Source: a virus. From it: 47,025 nt of DNA. The notes below the pieces were generated by a model, which searched no databases, was not told the DNA's origin, and saw nothing but the letters and a program-made list of their open reading frames with translations. Below are positions 33,901 through 40,460 of the stretch, in pieces (position 1 is the first letter of the stretch; each line of letters starts with the position of its first letter). The stretch is taken from the IMG/VR virus record IMGVR_UViG_3300044972_000947, positions 1 through 47,025 of that record. One strand, given 5' to 3'. Made by a program: the position numbers and the translations under genes.

Positions 33901-36523
33901 CTACAGGAGTTGTATTAACACCTAGCGAAGTAGCAATTGAAACAAAATTACGTTTAAACTGATTATAGCTATCTCGTGCTTGCTCAATTGCACGAACAAT
34001 ATTATTTGTGCCGGATGTAATATGGTATAAACTTAAACTTGCAGGACCGCTGTGTTGTACAAATTTAGTCCCGTAAGGAGTAACGTTTCCTAAATCTCGT
34101 AAATTGCTTGCACCTGGAAATACTCCAATAAAAGTAATGTCACTATCTAAATCATAATCAATTTCTTCTATAGTCTCAGATTCTTCCATATAGACATTAT
34201 CAATAATACTATCAACATGGTCAATTACTTCACCCAATGTAAAATTAGAAATATCACTATTAAGAGGATTGTTTTTTAAATTAACTGGAATTTCATAGAA
34301 GCCATTTGAATTAATAGGTTGGGCAGCAAATGCTCGAATAGTTAACACATCGGTAAGCAATATATCAGTCTTAAGTTTAATTTGTTTATAGTCAGGGTTA
34401 TTAACTAGTACCCAATGATCTCTAGCAAGACGTTTTCCGTTAATGTACACCCTAACAATTAAATCGTTAAGATTGGAAACATCGTCAAATATATCAATGT
34501 TAAAATTATTTGTTTTGTTAGAATTTTTGTAAATTCGTATTGCAGCCTGGGTAGTTGTAGTTGTTGCAAGTTGCCAACCGTTGATAAAATTTACTTCTCC
34601 AGTGTAACTAGTTTTAACAAGATATCCTGTTTTAACAGATTTATTAATGATATTAATAATGTCTTTGTATTGGAATGTGTCTGTTGCTAAATTAAAATTA
34701 AAAACAATATCACCAATATTAGCAATATTTTTGTAGGATAATGCAAATCCTAAGTTTGTATCCGGGTCTCCACTGCCAACTTTGTAAGAAAATAACTGTG
34801 TGCCAACAAAAGTAGATCCGTCATATGCTGTCTTGTCAGCAAAACTTTGATTTAAATTATCAACAATATCAAACAACGGTGCTTGATTAGTGTCAGTTTT
34901 TTGTTGTGCAGGCAACCAAGTTGTGCCGTTATACCAATACATTAAACCCTGGTTCGCATAGCCTTGTTTAACCAATACAACATCATTAAGTCTTGGCTCA
35001 GCAACTTTAACCAATCGAAGTTGCCTACTGCCTTCTGACAATTGTAAGACATCGATAAATTCTACTCTATACAAATTATTTTTTACTAATCGATCAGTGT
35101 CTGCTAAAAATAAAATTTGTTGGCCTTCTGCAAGACTAACACCATCGACATTGTATCCAAGTTTACCTTCGATGATAGAGAATGCGTCAATTGTAAACGA
35201 ATCAATCAGATCAATGTCTGCAACCGCAACAGTGCCAAAATTAAATAATTTTAAATTAGCTTCAAATTCAATAATAGGACGAACAGCACGTAGTGTTTGA
35301 TCTAATCCAACTGTTGAATTATTATATTTTGCACTAGATTCTATGACGTCTTTGTGAAACCATCGATTATACCGTGACCAAGGATTATGATCTAAACTTG
35401 AACGATTAATAACAATATAATCAAGTGTCTTTGCAAACCCTGTTGAGTCTCCGAACCCATCGCTGTCGAACGGTGTTGAATCGAATTTTAATACTTCAGA
35501 CTGTGAATATACGCTAGACACTTCCAAGATAGATTTATTAATTAACTGTATAGCAGTACCTACGCCCTCGACATAATATTCACCAGTTCCGTATTCGATT
35601 GGATTTACATTACCACCAAAGGATAATTTCATTCCGTTGCTTAATTTGGTTCCGTTACTTAATGTATAAAATTTCTTTCCGATAATATCAGTCGCAACAT
35701 CTATAAATGAATTTTCATCAATATCGTAAATTTGAAATACACCACCGAGATTTATATCAGTTTCACTTTGATAATATAATACATTAGGAGAATTTAGGGG
35801 AATATTAAAAATCAAAGAACCTGTTTCAATTGAATTATTAGTAACTCCAATAGAGTATATGTCGGCGGCACTGGTAGTTCTTGCAGTTTTGATACTAAAA
35901 GGATTACTTGCACTGTCAATTTCAAATCTATAAGACTGACCTCGATATAATTTAAGAACAGGATTTGCTGTTAACCCGTCAGGAGTAAACACATATTGAT
36001 TATTAGCACCTACGGATTGTATTTTTACAGAATAAGAACTAACAGCGTTAGTCTGTTGGCCATATATTTTGATAGTAGAAGGTCCGTAAGGAAGCCAGTA
36101 ATAATTTTGAAAGTTAACAAACTTATCCCAATCAATATGCGGATCCCAAGAATAAAATTCTTGTTTATTTAGGCGAGCATGATTACTAATATTAGCACCA
36201 AACACTTCCAATTGATTGATATAGTCAATATAATCTTTAAAAAATGTATTATTACCCAGTGTATCATTTACTGTAAAGCTGGGTTCTAATTGATAATTTT
36301 GTCTATTTTTATCAGCAGCATCTACAAAAATATCAGTGCCGGTGGTTGCTTTTGCATACTGGCGGCCAATGTATCCGTTAACTTTTTTAACGGTTCCTGG
36401 TTGCACTAACTGATCAATAGTAGCTTGAAGGAATCTCTTATTAGCATCAGTTTTATAAAAATTTGGAAGAAAATTTACTCCAAGACCTTTTTTAGATCCG
36501 GTAGGATTAATATTATCAGCCAT
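21923..36523 (-). CDS. giant baseplate-associated structural protein, 4,866 aa
   Basis: One uninterrupted frame of 14.6 kb, about 530 kDa. The N-terminus (FLPNFYKTDANKRFLQATID, then GTVKKVNGYIGRQ) matches large structural proteins I recall from aquatic T4-type phages. Regions by approximate residue: 1-2100, beta-rich with many YKQFFY/WxxYDLGDIVKY-type strands; 2150-2720, repeated FGSxLAISSDxxTLVI and YGIGFAVGNDRVIVGAP units resembling an FG-GAP beta-propeller; 3100-3170 and 3480-3540, paired GSGY/APxIxI repeats; about 3408, KPYKTKIREYVSSY; about 4500-4620, PGIIEIRGERIEFYG and LRRGTLGTG. It sits where T4 has genes 7-10, right after gp6, so it may be a fused or enlarged baseplate wedge protein with host contact. 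The start overlaps gp6 by 8 bases with GGAG upstream. Confidence 0.9.
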   Translation of the reverse strand: MADNINPTGSKKGLGVNFLPNFYKTDANKRFLQATIDQLVQPGTVKKVNGYIGRQYAKATTGTDIFVDAADKNRQNYQLEPSFTVNDTLGNNTFFKDYIDYINQLEVFGANISNHARLNKQEFYSWDPHIDWDKFVNFQNYYWLPYGPSTIKIYGQQTNAVSSYSVKIQSVGANNQYVFTPDGLTANPVLKLYRGQSYRFEIDSASNPFSIKTARTTSAADIYSIGVTNNSIETGSLIFNIPLNSPNVLYYQSETDINLGGVFQIYDIDENSFIDVATDIIGKKFYTLSNGTKLSNGMKLSFGGNVNPIEYGTGEYYVEGVGTAIQLINKSILEVSSVYSQSEVLKFDSTPFDSDGFGDSTGFAKTLDYIVINRSSLDHNPWSRYNRWFHKDVIESSAKYNNSTVGLDQTLRAVRPIIEFEANLKLFNFGTVAVADIDLIDSFTIDAFSIIEGKLGYNVDGVSLAEGQQILFLADTDRLVKNNLYRVEFIDVLQLSEGSRQLRLVKVAEPRLNDVVLVKQGYANQGLMYWYNGTTWLPAQQKTDTNQAPLFDIVDNLNQSFADKTAYDGSTFVGTQLFSYKVGSGDPDTNLGFALSYKNIANIGDIVFNFNLATDTFQYKDIINIINKSVKTGYLVKTSYTGEVNFINGWQLATTTTTQAAIRIYKNSNKTNNFNIDIFDDVSNLNDLIVRVYINGKRLARDHWVLVNNPDYKQIKLKTDILLTDVLTIRAFAAQPINSNGFYEIPVNLKNNPLNSDISNFTLGEVIDHVDSIIDNVYMEESETIEEIDYDLDSDITFIGVFPGASNLRDLGNVTPYGTKFVQHSGPASLSLYHITSGTNNIVRAIEQARDSYNQFKRNFVSIATSLGVNTTPVEQVNLILQEINKDKPVNFPYYFSDMVPYRASIKNNITVIDGRIKFYPLTNVFNLDNLSNKAVGVYLNGVQLIHTKDYTFDSQGFVNISATLLENDVISIYEYDSTDGSFIPETPTKLGMWPKYEPKLYLDTSLRTPRMIIQGHDGSQILAYNDYRDNIILELEKRIFNNIKISYDTAIFDIADVIPSYNRTTDYSLTEFNEILAPSFYKWSSLIDRDFTKPLNYNKDDSFTFNYTGHNAPDGRRLPGYWKGIYHWILDTERPQLCPWEMLGFTIEPLWWQEVYGPAPYTRDNRVMWQDISEGAVREPNVPTTYLKKYAKPFLINHIPVDEFGNLISPLAAGLSSTPLTARPTDGFIFGDISPVESTWRRSSYYAFSVILTSMLSTPSKTFGILLDRSNIVRNLTGQLIYKDTGLRATPADITLPSIYSSTTRKQTSGILNYIVNYILSDNLKSYDDYQYDLSNIKTQLSYRVAGFTSKEKFNLLLDSKSPLSEGSVFVPPENYTTILNVSSPVRKITYSGVIITKISSSEYEVKGYSKTQPYFKIYNFLQSGITINVGGISESFTNWEINQNYVAGKVVKFANKFYRTTISHLSTDSFNLNNFKSLSSLPIVGGRDAILRKTWDRESSITIPYGTRFASPQEVVDFLVGYGEWLKDQGFIFDDFNTTLNAVTNWETSAKEFLFWTTQNWSTGQEKWVDWSPVDAVEYGNVVKYNGDYYQALRKVEADPIFNEELFVKLDGLSSIGSPVISLSPAADKIIFNANLCVIDDIRNPFNGYEIFKADGTPLEALLINSYREDNAVSYSSRTSDGIYGASFYLIQHEHVILLDNLTMFNDTIYSPTTGYKQDRIKVAGYVSNDWYGGLDIPGFILDIAKIQNWTAWQDYDLGDIVKYKQFFYTASKFLIGSQSFIDEDWIKLDKKPTTQLLPNWSYKAAQFEDFYSLDSDNFDSNQQKMAQHLIGYQKRQYLENIIQNDVSEFKFYQGMIIEKGTQNSLNKLFDVLSAEGQDSLTFYEEWALRAGQYGASSAFDNIEFILDEAPVKNNPQGYELSDTTNSLTDFIIRQNANQVYLKPMGYNNNPWPIVNNYRPFLRSAGYVRSSEVFLTLKNLSDITSYDITTFTNKCYVWVTFEKNDWNVYQFTNSNINVSDLQYDSGSTTLTVTTTELLTLAVGEYIGLSQAPLLNGFYKVASVSQNKFTISITIKGWSQQLVPALILKINVNVLISRRLSSIDTIDQSITSNLELGEQIWTDDIGTGKWASWEYTPIYETTELTNSSPASLLNYGRYITSNQQGTLVVISTILGELQTWDKAGYKSPWLQRQNVQRPYISSVAGTGTLAGPAGNLPENIATVTAISYDGQWLATGSKLASNVYTRIKISGPYVIGDIAYNSGDTYYYEALANTPSATFSNGNVWKKLLYVPVTLIPGQDSGLIEQGVISLYKKDSNNVFTIVNSIVSPTPANYEHFGSNLVFGNNVLYIAASGYNVNAGKIYKLQYTTTEYKTAYYNPVGSSDTTLALSKDVGSIVNPTVGILPGMIISGEGFTSGQTVVEVSSNGTSLTISAPADSTPSGKISFSLVGWGYDKNLPSYEGTVANANFGSTLAISSDNNTLVISSNNGETVGRILIITNPGPNATQQLLVGTTTSFGNSISLSSDASYFVIGDSLASGNKQFQGKVTVYKKTSSGYTSYQELVNHKAEESGYFGSRVAFMNGSNTLVVYSSYEDTIIKTSLDQYATTLPTFSYIDADDNILTSTYVNDPTSDRNEHATTFDKDSTRFVSINVDSGRVDIYDKYLNNWVYSETLNNTLKVRDGYGIGFAVGNDRVIVGAPYALDRNLISGKVFDYLKPPGTNSWKIKYQEVDKPDVKKIRKAFLYNRVSGQLLTYLDLIDVAQNRPAGPAAGEIKYQSFYDPAIYSVGTGNVNVDADSPWNKSQVGRLWWDLRTAKFINSYDSDVMYRTNTWNTLATGASIDIYEWIETTLLPEAWNKLADTEEGIAAGISGTSLYGNSVYALRQRYDSISQSFRNTYYYWIKNKKTIPNVSGRHLSAQDVASLIENPRGQGYTYMALTGTNSFSLVNSKQYLKDTEVVLSVEYWTTDNINTNVHSQWKIINNDAGTVLPASIELKWFDSLCGKDLAGREIPDVSLPPKLRYGIENRPRQSMFVNRFEALKQFVEQVNLTLKDEQIVTTRDISKLKLYDTPPSLVTGLYDSTENTDAEIRFVNVGAYKRPIFGNPIIVDGKITGLDIQFAGRGYVQAPYINIIGSGIGAKVRAIINAVGQITGVTVLSPGEGYDNNTIASVRDYSVLIYSDSQALGAWALYSYEPTEKVWSRLQSQTYNTQNYWYYIDWFAKGYSQFTAADYAVNTLAELGSITVEIGQIVKIRNTSFGNWLLVEKYANNDLFDYTRSYNVVGIGNGTIQFSSSIYESVSTDEGYDGSTYDSAVFDNSPTTELRIILNALKDDILVDELKVKYLDLFFTTVRYALSEQIYIDWIFKSSFIKARHNVGLLDQPVTYINDNLADYQEYIAEVKPYKTKIREYVSSYQNRELSSSLISDFDVPPRYKNNKIITMDAYVSQGSLVTLDSAFNSYPWKNWVDNLGFVITELKIINGGSGYITEPVVRIISDSGSGAKARAFFSNGIINRIILLTPGSGYLSAPTIIIDGGILTTGTSAQVIAIIGKGLPRSNLIQIKFDRITQTYYVTHLEETETFSPNGARLQFPLTWAPDNTIGSSIVTVSGVTALRDSYKLSVVSTKTNGSTAYSGLIIFDSAPTGSVSVTYKKNAALLNAADRINYLYNPQEGDIGNDLSQLMTGIDYGGVVVTGLGFDISTGWGVLPYFTDKWDSVDSTFDDYIAVVSADTHTFPSNPADSLPTTWPVGSEINIYHTKYDIETHEAVAGQLVYSYNVNKNNPTVSVVYPTTSAGVDSNYDSATVYTTTTLKVVNTAGIDAGMIIIGTGFTSGQTVIERVNATTLTISAKADSEPNGTLHFTRSIRGGFTVQMASTIGISVGDIIKTTSVSAFGYGTVVTEIVEDVGVILNQIIYENLLPGTALEFSRDLIIPTNVNIYTAGIITLKEPADVGSIIKITGNLGPFRLDDPDYGTSQQSITTAVVTTPTYTGNITQTVSIPNDYAINDNDTIILRRSTSDGSIKSQDTDYDTALSGGEFTGNYSTGIFTSATGILSDDIILDGDDLISPTTSPAPEEVVPGQVVDAVAIKVYDQPPSGAANIMVDNFIADGDTTTFKLSLQPNTAEAVIVRKGTDLQTSGTDYTIDYRNRQVIFDIAPAAETIITTYTIGFSGSNILDIDYFVGDGTTQEFITRAPWLESTTALIYVDGIPVTPDIFKTDNTYNSVNRVAMRFGVAPEAGALLSFIIVAGDQQSFAVTKTERIVTNGSSVYSLEYKIGDALPNESNMVVRVNNTIVAGPVNSYFTISNNRLNYTIDPTKVIPYSTAITNIFVYVGSTRLNLGSDYTIDLGGITVKINKLIYSQYAKQTLVVSVTADQGYSYSPAENQITFTESYSNLDVVEVISSYKHDILDIERTMLTVSSNLSLTPDSVEYYSYKGITNGTLVLDRAVISDSYVWVIQNETILVPSVDYKLNEGRTSIQLTVEPSIDDKITLMTFGSNILMAGISYMQFKDMLNRVHYKRLSLNKRTVLVTDLKFNDRTIEVENADSFDKPNTLKNKPGIIEIRGERIEFYGLDGNVLSKLRRGTLGTGTPIVHKAGTYVQEIGPTESIPYVDSSMVEQVISDGESIVIPLNFVPAKSSIEQWFTNFGFTLTGNYNIAGGYNANDVVIYNSLYYVNVKSYVFNSIVTILPTNTTYWKLYDTTIPVGYGQCDEIEVFVGGYDTSVNWLPNVTYLPGIIVTLGSYTYKCMTEHTSTSNFKNDITNWTFFVGNIRLKKSPYEMHNENNAPNSPLGDIKLDAEFSVDGTSSAIRLTHKLSFGTRITIIKRNGIDWDSKTNIQYDNSKIAEFLRATPGTWYAENAIPDVQ

Positions 36524-39500
36524 TCGATGCTCCGTAGTTTGAACTAGTTATGTTTTGTGTATAGATTGAATCCAATGCTGTTCCAGTTACTGATTTAATA
36601 TTACCGGAAGTAATTCCAGCAATAATTTCTAAATCAGAAACTGTTGCACCATTAATAAAAATTTGGTCGCTTGGACATTGTATTTCAAATAAACTTCCAA
36701 AATACGATCCTGCTTGCCTTGGAACAATAATAAAATTTGTAATGTCTGGAGTAAGTTGATTCATTACGTAAGTAGATAGTTCTGTAAAATAGAATATGTC
36801 TCCGAAGTTCCAGTTGTCCAAAGTAAAGAACTGATTTATTGCAGTAATCACTCTGGATTTAATATCATTATCCGACACAACTGAGCTTGTATTTTTGGTT
36901 ATTTTAAAACTAGCTTGCACATCTATTGTTGCTGTGCTGCCAAATAAAATTTTATACTTTACAGGATGATATACAATTTCATCACTAATAGATTTAATTA
37001 ATCCGAGTGCCGGGCCTATTGTATTATATAATTCAGCAGAACTTGGTGGCAAAGGTTGAGCTGTGGCGGCGCCGTCGATCCACTGTCTAAATTGTGTATC
37101 ATATGCCCTAGTTAAAACATAGATGTCAATAATATTACTTGCACCAGGATCAATACGTGATTCATAATCGGCACTATGGGTATATTGGAATTTTAATTTA
37201 TCACGTCCTGGATATACTTTATAATCAAGAGTTGGTTGAGCAATACCAAGTACAGCATCATATACTTTTACAACACCAGTGTCTGCAAAATAAAAATATT
37301 GTCCGTTAGGATATCCTGCAAACGATCTGGGTTGAGAACTTAAAATCAGTATTTTATTAGTGGCATTACTAACATATCGGTAATCTTCTTGACCCGCTGA
37401 GATTGCATACTTTTCTTGCACAATATACAGTGTTAAATCAACTCCGTTTGCAGAAACAATGTCCAAAAACATCTGTGGATTATCGACCACACCGTTATTA
37501 TCACTATCCTGAAAAGATACTACTAATTTCTTATTATCAATATATCCATCCATTCCGCTATAAGAGGAAACAACATCCCAAGATAAATCTGTTGTAAACG
37601 GTGTAATGCTCGACGGTTTAGTATTAATACTTAAAATATTAATTGTATCGCCGACTATAGAGTTAGACGTGTTATCATAAATTCGAATATTATCATCAAA
37701 ATAAAATCTAGTTTCTTTATCGCTCTCAAAAACATATCTTAACAATCGAGTAGTTATAGTATAATATTCGTTGTCAGTCGTGAACATTAATATCCAACTT
37801 GAATCTTGATTTTTATTAGTATTGTTACCCTGTTTACTTAAACTAAATGCACTAGTTTGATCTAAATTAGTTTCAAAAACCAATTGCCACGATTGTATAA
37901 CAGTATTATACCTCAAACCAAACGGCCTGTTAGAATAAATTAAATCAATCATTGTTGAAATTACTGAACTACTTAAAGATGTAGACAACTTGGGAATAAT
38001 TTGAATAATTCTTGCATTTGACGGAATAATTTCATTCAATGTTACTGGACCATCAGTTTGGGACAAATCAGTTCCTGCATTGGTTACTGCTATAACTTCT
38101 GCCCATATGTAAGACAATGCACCAGGTGTGTTTGCAGTAGTATTTCCTAGAGGAATTGGTAACAACACATTTCCATTAGTTGAATCAAAATACTTTCCGT
38201 CGGGGGGTAAAAATTTAATTAATGCACCCGGTGTAAGGTATTTTAAATCTGTAGAAGTATATGATCCAACTGCATAAGCAATATTGTTGTCTAAAATATC
38301 ACCAATATATCCTGTAGAAGAATTACTATCTGTTGTTTTTTTGTACCATGCAATCGGAAGACTGGCAGACAAAAAAGTAACATTGTTAGAGTAATAAAAA
38401 TTTCTCAAATCTGATTTTTTAATAATGTCATATACAGTATTTCTTATAATGCCTTCAATATCTGTTTTAGTCGCATAATTAAATTTTGTATATTGTACAT
38501 ACGAATCCTGGTATATCACACCGTCAGTGGCATACAAATTAGTTGAGCTATATTTTCCTGTAGGATCTTTAAGATCAAAATATCGACTAATTCCGCTGGC
38601 AGTTCTATTAACTGCTTTAATCTTTGCGGCTTGTTGTGTAACTGATAACGGACTAATATTATAGTCCTCAGCAGTAATCATTCTATTTTGTGTATAGTAA
38701 GTTGCAGGTGCATTTGCTTTAATAGATGCATTTGTTTCAGCAGTATCCGAATTAGAAATAGATGTAGGAAGATTCAATGAAACTACCAATGTCTCAGTTT
38801 GTCCTTTTTTTGAAATATAAGGAATTGAGATAGAAATGTTTCTAATATCAGCAGGATTAATTACATAACTAAGGCCGTTACTAATTCTATAATAAGTTCT
38901 AAATGTTCCAAGTGGTAAATTTCCAAATGTGCCGTCACTAAATGCTAAACTAACGGAATCGCTTGCCCGTGTAATTACAGCATATATGTTCCTAATACTT
39001 TTATTAAGACTGTTATAGATTACGTTATTACCTTCGAGGCTAGAAATCTTTGTCCATAGTTCCGATTCATTCCCGTTTTCATCTAATCTATATAACCATA
39101 CATCATTATTGTTAATGTTTGTAGTTGCTAAATCAACAGACTCGTTTGAACTTGGTTGCGTAATTGTAAACGTGCCAGTACTTAATGTACCTTGTGTAAA
39201 ATTAAAAAAGAAACCACTACCCGGACTACTTGCACCATAGCCGTCTTCTTTATAAATGCAAGCTGGATGATTTCCAATTTTTGGAGTTTCTTCGTAGATA
39301 TAATCCTGTCCACTAAAAGTTGTGCTGGTAATTTCAAAATTCATATTTCGACCAGCAACTGACTTTGAAAAAGTGTAGATAGGAATGTCAGTGTTTGCAC
39401 CCTGGAATCGATATTGACTAGTTGGTATTCCGTAGATTGTTGCCTTATCGCTAGGATTTCCAAATTGTTGTGTCGAGCTCATTGCGGCGTTCATAACTTT

Positions 39501-39971
39501 GATAAACTGGTCATACCAGTTTGAATTAGCAGGATCATTCCATGTGATCATTTGGCCAGATAAGTTTCTGCCATTACTGTCTACCACTGTTTCGGTAGTT
39601 CTAATTGTTGAAAATTTTAATAATCCTTGTGCTGGTATATTACGTTTGGCATTGTAGCTGATTAGGCGGGCCAGTCGTAGTACACTGTCTCGGCGTTCAG
39701 CAAGTTCTAAGAAATTTTCACGAGCATTTAAGTCCACACGGAAAGCTATGCTTTGGCCCAAGAATGCAATAAGATCCACTAGGGCAAGGTATTCACTGGA
39801 TTCAATGTAATCGTTAAAATCTTCAGGATAATTTGTACGCAAATAGGTAATCATAGTCCTACGAAGATTTTCAAAGTCGTAACTCTGGAAGTCAGCATTG
39901 CGGAAAGACTGATAAATTTTCTTCCAGTCTTCGCTAATTAATAAATTATTTTGTCTATCAGTTGAACTCAT
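36516..39971 (-). CDS. gp6: baseplate wedge protein gp6
   Basis: The gp6-like wedge protein that forms the core ring of the T4-type baseplate. The N-terminal 120 residues are distinctive: FQSYDFENLRRTMITYLRTN, YPEDFNDYIESSEYLALVDL, LGQSIAFRVDLNARENFLEL and SVLRLARLISYNAKRN, all close in pattern to T4 gp6. The C-terminal half has a baseplate-J-like section ending with IGPALGLIKSISDEIVYHPVKY and FFTLDNWNFGDIFYFTEL. At 1,151 residues it is much longer than T4 gp6 (660), mostly through the middle. It is preceded by a late promoter and GGAT; gp25 lies upstream, as in T4 (25-6-7 order). Confidence 0.93.
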   Translation of the reverse strand: MSSTDRQNNLLISEDWKKIYQSFRNADFQSYDFENLRRTMITYLRTNYPEDFNDYIESSEYLALVDLIAFLGQSIAFRVDLNARENFLELAERRDSVLRLARLISYNAKRNIPAQGLLKFSTIRTTETVVDSNGRNLSGQMITWNDPANSNWYDQFIKVMNAAMSSTQQFGNPSDKATIYGIPTSQYRFQGANTDIPIYTFSKSVAGRNMNFEITSTTFSGQDYIYEETPKIGNHPACIYKEDGYGASSPGSGFFFNFTQGTLSTGTFTITQPSSNESVDLATTNINNNDVWLYRLDENGNESELWTKISSLEGNNVIYNSLNKSIRNIYAVITRASDSVSLAFSDGTFGNLPLGTFRTYYRISNGLSYVINPADIRNISISIPYISKKGQTETLVVSLNLPTSISNSDTAETNASIKANAPATYYTQNRMITAEDYNISPLSVTQQAAKIKAVNRTASGISRYFDLKDPTGKYSSTNLYATDGVIYQDSYVQYTKFNYATKTDIEGIIRNTVYDIIKKSDLRNFYYSNNVTFLSASLPIAWYKKTTDSNSSTGYIGDILDNNIAYAVGSYTSTDLKYLTPGALIKFLPPDGKYFDSTNGNVLLPIPLGNTTANTPGALSYIWAEVIAVTNAGTDLSQTDGPVTLNEIIPSNARIIQIIPKLSTSLSSSVISTMIDLIYSNRPFGLRYNTVIQSWQLVFETNLDQTSAFSLSKQGNNTNKNQDSSWILMFTTDNEYYTITTRLLRYVFESDKETRFYFDDNIRIYDNTSNSIVGDTINILSINTKPSSITPFTTDLSWDVVSSYSGMDGYIDNKKLVVSFQDSDNNGVVDNPQMFLDIVSANGVDLTLYIVQEKYAISAGQEDYRYVSNATNKILILSSQPRSFAGYPNGQYFYFADTGVVKVYDAVLGIAQPTLDYKVYPGRDKLKFQYTHSADYESRIDPGASNIIDIYVLTRAYDTQFRQWIDGAATAQPLPPSSAELYNTIGPALGLIKSISDEIVYHPVKYKILFGSTATIDVQASFKITKNTSSVVSDNDIKSRVITAINQFFTLDNWNFGDIFYFTELSTYVMNQLTPDITNFIIVPRQAGSYFGSLFEIQCPSDQIFINGATVSDLEIIAGITSGNIKSVTGTALDSIYTQNITSSNYGASNG

Positions 39972-39987
39972 GATGTATCCTATCGTG

Positions 39988-40018
39988 TATTTATTTTATA
40001 TCAATAAGTACGCAGTTT
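39988..40018 (-). promoter_or_regulatory. late promoter for gp6
   Basis: Minus strand: AATAAATA (39995-39988) followed by CACGATA, with AAACT 18 bases upstream (40018-40014). The stretch AAACTGCGTACTTATT (40018-40003) is nearly the same as AAACTACGCACTTATT before the promoter at 45881. The box is about 16 bases from the ATG at 39971, with AGGAT between. Confidence 0.77.
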
Positions 40019-40460
40019 ATTGTGTTATCAAGCCGTTGACTTGATCAAATGTCAATTGCATTGTTTGCTGAATGTTATAAGCAAGAAATGTCAATGTGCA
40101 TTGGATTTGTATTCCCTGATCGTAGCCTGTCACTATAACATTTTCTGCTTTAATTCTAGGATCGTAATTAATAATTGTATTAACATTTTGCAGTATAACT
40201 TCTTTTATTTCAGGAGTTAATGGTTCAAATAATAAGTCCCATATTACAGTTCCAAAATTAGGTTGCATTAATCGCTCACCCTGCCGTGTATAAAAGTGAT
40301 TAAACAAATCTTGTTTAATCAATTCAAAGTCATATAAATTATAATTTTCAGTATTGGTATTGACAGTACTAAATCCTTTATACATTTTTGGCCGTATTGA
40401 CTCGACCTGATTAACAGCTGGTAGTGTTATTTTTTTATATAAATTGGCATTTGAGCTCAT
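40017..40460 (-). CDS. gp25: baseplate wedge protein gp25
   Basis: The small gp25/GpW-type wedge protein that links gp6 and the sheath. The signature region is NHFYTRQGERLMQPNFGTVI, then WDLLFEPLTPEIKEVILQNV and YDPRIKAENV, matching the conserved QGERLMxPxFG and DPR blocks of gp25. Length is 147 residues against 132 in T4, the extra part being N-terminal. It starts in an ATGA overlap with the gp5 stop and is followed by gp6 after its own promoter, which begins inside the last codons of gp25. Confidence 0.94.
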   Translation of the reverse strand: MSSNANLYKKITLPAVNQVESIRPKMYKGFSTVNTNTENYNLYDFELIKQDLFNHFYTRQGERLMQPNFGTVIWDLLFEPLTPEIKEVILQNVNTIINYDPRIKAENVIVTGYDQGIQIQCTLTFLAYNIQQTMQLTFDQVNGLITQ

